From Chloroflexota bacterium (GTDB taxonomy: Bacteria > Chloroflexota > Dehalococcoidia > Bin125): a stretch of 8,460 nucleotides of DNA. The notes beneath the pieces are model-generated. The model saw nothing but the letters and a program-made list of their open reading frames with translations. It was not told where the DNA came from and made no database searches. Made by a program: the position numbers and the translations under genes. Shown here piece by piece: positions 5,989 through 8,460 of the stretch (position 1 is its first letter; each line of letters opens with the position of its first letter). Location of the stretch: positions 16,056-24,515 of the forward strand of contig JAPOXB010000141.1 in the NCBI GenBank assembly GCA_026707335.1. Reading direction: 5' to 3'.

Positions 5989-6903
5989 GTGCGTCTGCAC
6001 TGGACCCCCGCCGGCGGCGACGCCGTCCGCCTCGACCGCGACCCGCGCTGGGCGCTGCTGGGCGTCGCCGGGCACGGCGCGCCCGACACCGCCATCCACA
6101 CCGCCGGCACGCCCGACCGCGACGAGCGCACGCCGGTGCACGCGCCGGCGCTGCCGCGCATCGTCACGCTGCGCCTGCAGATCGGCGGCGACGACCTGGC
6201 CGCCTTCGAGCGCAACCGCGCGGCGCTGGCCGCCGCCTTCGCCCCCTGGCGCGACAGCGGGCTGCGCGCCCGCCCCGGCATCCTCACCGCCACCCTGGCC
6301 GACGGCCGCGTGCGGTCGCTGCGGGCCGTCCCGCGGCAGGGGCTGTCGTGGGGCGTGGGCCGGCAGCGCGGGTCGCGGGGGCTGGAGTCGATCAGCCTGG
6401 AGGCGCCCGACCCCTTCTGGTACGACCCGGCGGGCGCGCGCGGCCGGCTGCGCATCGGCCGGGCCGGGGCGCTGCGCTTCGACGCCGCCGGCGAGCTGGC
6501 CTTCCCGGCCGGCTTCGGCAGCGACCTGCCGAGCGCGCAGGCCACCGTGCGCAACGCGGGCAGCGTGCGCAGCTTCCCCGTCCTGACGCTGACGGGGCCG
6601 AGCGTCAACCCGCGCTTCCGCCTCGGCGCGACGGGCCACGAGCTCGCCTTCGCGCTGACCGTGCCGGCCGGCGTGCAACTGCGCGTGCGCTGCGGCGCCC
6701 AGCCCGACGGCTCGGCCGACGCGCCCGCCGCCCACCTGATCGACGACCTGGGCGGCGAGAGCAGCGTGCTGGGATCGCTGCGCACGGGATCGCGCTTCTG
6801 GGCGCTGGGCCCGGGCGACAACCGCGTCCTCGTCGCGCAGGACAGCCCCGCCGGCGGCACGACCGTCGAGTACGAGTACTTCCCCCGCCACGTCGCGATC
6901 TAG
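5989..6903 (+). CDS. Phage distal tail protein (Dit-like)
   Basis: At 304 residues this matches Dit proteins, which form the hexameric ring at the tail tip joining tube to baseplate and fibres. The N-terminal domain shows the expected sequence of strands: LPRIVTLRLQIGG (55-67), a helix with AAFERNRAALAAAFAPWR (71-88), then GILTATLADGRVRSLRAVPR. It closes with ESISLEAPDPFWYDPA, whose aromatic-rich APDPFWYDP is the typical domain boundary. The rest is a beta-rich, galectin-like C-terminal domain. The start is GTG at 5989, with AGGAG (5978-5982) overlapping the preceding stop codon. Position after the tape measure slot and before the fibre gene agrees with this role. Confidence 0.8.
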   Translation: MRLHWTPAGGDAVRLDRDPRWALLGVAGHGAPDTAIHTAGTPDRDERTPVHAPALPRIVTLRLQIGGDDLAAFERNRAALAAAFAPWRDSGLRARPGILTATLADGRVRSLRAVPRQGLSWGVGRQRGSRGLESISLEAPDPFWYDPAGARGRLRIGRAGALRFDAAGELAFPAGFGSDLPSAQATVRNAGSVRSFPVLTLTGPSVNPRFRLGATGHELAFALTVPAGVQLRVRCGAQPDGSADAPAAHLIDDLGGESSVLGSLRTGSRFWALGPGDNRVLVAQDSPAGGTTVEYEYFPRHVAI

Positions 6904-6933
6904 TCGCGGCGGAGAACAGATAAGGAGCAACGC

Positions 6934-7914
6934 ATGGCCGAAGAATCCTTCCCCTTCCAGGAACTCGCCGAGGGCGACCGCACGGTGAGCGCGGCGATGT
7001 TCGCCAAGCACCTGGGCTACATCCGCACGCGCGGCGTCATCCAGGGGATCGACGACGCGCTGGCGGTGCGGCCCTCGTCGCCCGAGGCGATGTCGGTGGA
7101 GCTGGGCGCCGGCGGCGCCTTCGTGGGCCTGACGCAGCTGCGCGCCTACCGCAACACGATGCCGCGCACGCTCGTCGTCGCCGCCGCCGACGCGACGCAC
7201 GCCCGCCACGACCTCGTCGTGCTGGACATGAACACCGCGACCGGCCCGCCCGACACGCGCCGCGTGACGGCGGCCGTCGTGCCCGGCGTCGCCGCGGCCA
7301 AGCCGGCCGACCCGGCCCTCGCCGAGAGCGAGACGCACTACCAGCTGCCGCTCGCGCGGATCGTCGTGGCGGCGGGAGCGTCCGGGATCGGCGCGGACGC
7401 CATCACCGACCTGCGTGAGTACTCGAAGCCGGCCAACAGCGGCGACGCGGTCGGCTTCGCCCGGCGGGTGAAGACGTCCGACGAGAGCGTCCGCTCCAGC
7501 ACCACGCTGCAGGACGACGACGAGCTGTCGTTCACGGCCGAGGCGAACAGCGTCTACTTCGTGATCACCGCCTCGCTGGGCGAGGGCGCCACCACCGGCG
7601 ACCTGAAGTTCGGCTGGAACCTGCCCGGCGCGGCTGAGCTGCACGGCGTGAAGTCGGGCTGGAACGCCAGCTTCGCGGCCTTCACCGGCTCCGCGAGCCT
7701 GGTCGATCCGGCCAGGGGCGGCGCCGGCTACGCCGAGTGGGAGGGCCCCGGCAACAACGCCGGCGACCGCGTCTTCCAGCACCTGTTCATGGGCTTCCTC
7801 GTCACGGGCGCCGCGGGGGGCACGGTCGCGCGCCGCTTCGCCCAGGCGGTCGCGCGCAGCACGCCGTCGAAGCACCTGGCGGGGTCGTTCCTGCTCTTCA
7901 TGAAACTCAACTAG
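6934..7914 (+). CDS. Baseplate / tail fibre protein, probable receptor-binding component
   Basis: The protein has 326 residues in two parts. Residues 1-165 resemble the conserved N-terminal module of phage baseplate or fibre proteins: a Gly-rich turn MSVELGAGGAFVG (53-65), then RHDLVVLDMN (91-100), PADPAL (124-129) and YQLPLARIVVAAGA (136-149), ending ITDLREY (157-163). Residues 178-326 look like a trimeric fibre-head domain: TTLQDDDELSFTAEANSVYF (190-209), a strand DLKFGWNLPGAAELHG (223-238), and an ending that includes HLAGSFLLFMKLN. Domains of this type occur at the ends of fibres in phages of GC-rich Gram-positive bacteria. Such proteins bind the host surface. A TAAGGAG site (6921-6927) precedes the ATG. 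The host receptor cannot be predicted. Confidence 0.75.
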   Translation: MAEESFPFQELAEGDRTVSAAMFAKHLGYIRTRGVIQGIDDALAVRPSSPEAMSVELGAGGAFVGLTQLRAYRNTMPRTLVVAAADATHARHDLVVLDMNTATGPPDTRRVTAAVVPGVAAAKPADPALAESETHYQLPLARIVVAAGASGIGADAITDLREYSKPANSGDAVGFARRVKTSDESVRSSTTLQDDDELSFTAEANSVYFVITASLGEGATTGDLKFGWNLPGAAELHGVKSGWNASFAAFTGSASLVDPARGGAGYAEWEGPGNNAGDRVFQHLFMGFLVTGAAGGTVARRFAQAVARSTPSKHLAGSFLLFMKLN

Positions 7915-7951
7915 CGCCGACCAGCGCCGACCCAGGCGGTCCATCGGACCG
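7913..7951 (+). repeat. Short tandem repeat and small hairpin after the fibre gene
   Basis: AGCGCCGACC occurs twice in tandem (7913-7922, 7923-7932), the first copy beginning inside the fibre stop codon. A 6-bp hairpin follows, CGGTCC (7937-7942) and GGACCG (7946-7951) with a 3-base loop. There is no U-tract. It may be a weak RNA stability element or chance. Confidence 0.3.
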
Positions 7952-7971
7952 AAACAGAGAAGGAGAGGGCC

Positions 7972-8319
7972 ATGGCCCAGATCGCGACCTGGAGCGTGAA
8001 CGGCGTCGACCACGCCGGCTCGCGCGAGACGTCGGGCGAGTTCAAGCGAAGCGCCGCCGAGATGGCGCGCCGCTACGAGGCGGCGGCGGGGCTGACGGCC
8101 GGCAGCGTCGTGTTCACCGTGCGCGACGCCGCCGCGCCCGACCCGCGGCGCACGCCCGAGGCGCAGCGCAAAGCCGACCCGCCGCCGACTGACGGCCGCA
8201 GCGCCGACGAGAAGGCCGTCGACGCCATCCTCGCCAAGGCCGAGGACGCCACGACGCCCGACGAAGCGATCAAGATGGTGCGCTGGCTGGCCAAGTCGGC
8301 GCGCGGCGGCCGCGCCTGA
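7972..8319 (+). CDS. Small phage protein of unknown function
   Basis: I do not recognise this 115-residue protein. The first half (MAQIATWSVNGVDHAGSRET, then a helix and GSVVFTVRDAAA) reads as strand-helix-strand. A Pro/Arg/Asp-rich linker follows around residues 53-77, then a helical tail with ADEKAVDAILAKAEDATTP and EAIKMVRWLAKSARGG. AAGGAG (7960-7965) gives a good ribosome site. It lies between the fibre gene and the probable tail hub gene, so a small tail-tip or chaperone role is possible, but nothing in the sequence shows it. Confidence 0.7.
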   Translation: MAQIATWSVNGVDHAGSRETSGEFKRSAAEMARRYEAAAGLTAGSVVFTVRDAAAPDPRRTPEAQRKADPPPTDGRSADEKAVDAILAKAEDATTPDEAIKMVRWLAKSARGGRA

Positions 8320-8345
8320 GCGGCGCGCGGAAGGGAGCCCCCGCG

Positions 8346-8460
8346 ATGCCCGACAGCGCCCTGCTCTACCACCGCGACCGCCACGGCGCGCTGCAGGCCG
8401 TGCGGCCGTACTCACAACTGGAATGGACGCACCGCTTCGCGGCGAGCGGCGGCTTCCGGC
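8346..8460 (+). CDS. N-terminus of a probable Gp37-like tail hub protein (partial)
   Basis: Only the first 38 codons are inside the window. After an initial strand (SALLYHRDRHGAL) comes PYSQLEWTHRFAASGGFR (residues 21-38), which resembles the opening of siphovirus ReqiPepy6 Gp37-like tail proteins, where a Ser-Leu-x-Trp-Thr-Arg-Arg segment is followed by a Gly-Phe/Glu turn. Those proteins form the hub at the tail tip, beneath the distal tail ring. AAGGGAG (8331-8337) is the ribosome site, eight bases before the ATG. The call rests on a short stretch and needs the downstream sequence. Confidence 0.5.
   Translation, partial: MPDSALLYHRDRHGALQAVRPYSQLEWTHRFAASGGFR

Noticed and set aside
5290..8415. 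A 1041-codon open frame on the minus strand opposite the tail genes
   Set aside because: It is Arg/Ala/Gly-rich low-complexity shadow sequence, common opposite GC-rich genes, and covers five well-supported plus-strand genes with good ribosome sites.
1..8460. tRNA genes, CRISPR arrays, insertion sequences, attachment sites
   Set aside because: No cloverleaf, spaced repeat array, transposase or flanking direct repeat pair was seen. The cassette at 1353-2640 has no visible target duplication at its edges.

Overview
The window is a stretch of phage or prophage structural genes from a very GC-rich bacterial host. The capsid-to-tail gene order is that of a siphovirus with a long non-contractile tail. 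No integrase, tRNA, rRNA or housekeeping gene is present, so host and lifestyle cannot be fixed. The GC content, strong Shine-Dalgarno sites (TAAGGAG before several genes) and a likely Gp37-type tail hub would fit an actinobacterial, chloroflexotal or similar host; this is inference.

Layout: 13-1293 HK97-fold major capsid protein; 1305-1332 a perfect 12-bp hairpin; 1353-2468 (minus strand) a DGQHR-domain (DndB/DpdB-like) protein of visibly lower GC, with its own sigma70-type promoter, a structured leader and a cluster of four GGGTCC/GGACCC sites; 2652-3065 a small phage structural protein; 3083-3634 head-tail connector; 3663-3992 head closure protein; 3995-4411 tail terminator; 4426-4980 tail tube; 5018-5664 a G/GT tail assembly chaperone made by a -1 frameshift at C CCT TTC (5350-5356); 5674-5979 a 101-codon gene where the tape measure gene should be; 5989-6903 distal tail (Dit-like) protein; 6934-7914 baseplate/fibre protein; 7972-8319 unknown small protein; 8346-8460 the start of a probable Gp37-like tail hub gene, cut by the window edge.

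The plus-strand genes form one close-packed late module: capsid shell, neck, tail tube, chaperone, tail length, tip and fibre. The minus-strand DGQHR gene interrupts it as a self-contained cassette (moron-like). The points most worth following are that cassette with its operator-like array, the clean chaperone frameshift site, and the near absence of a tape measure: the 101-residue product looks like the two ends of a tape measure joined together.
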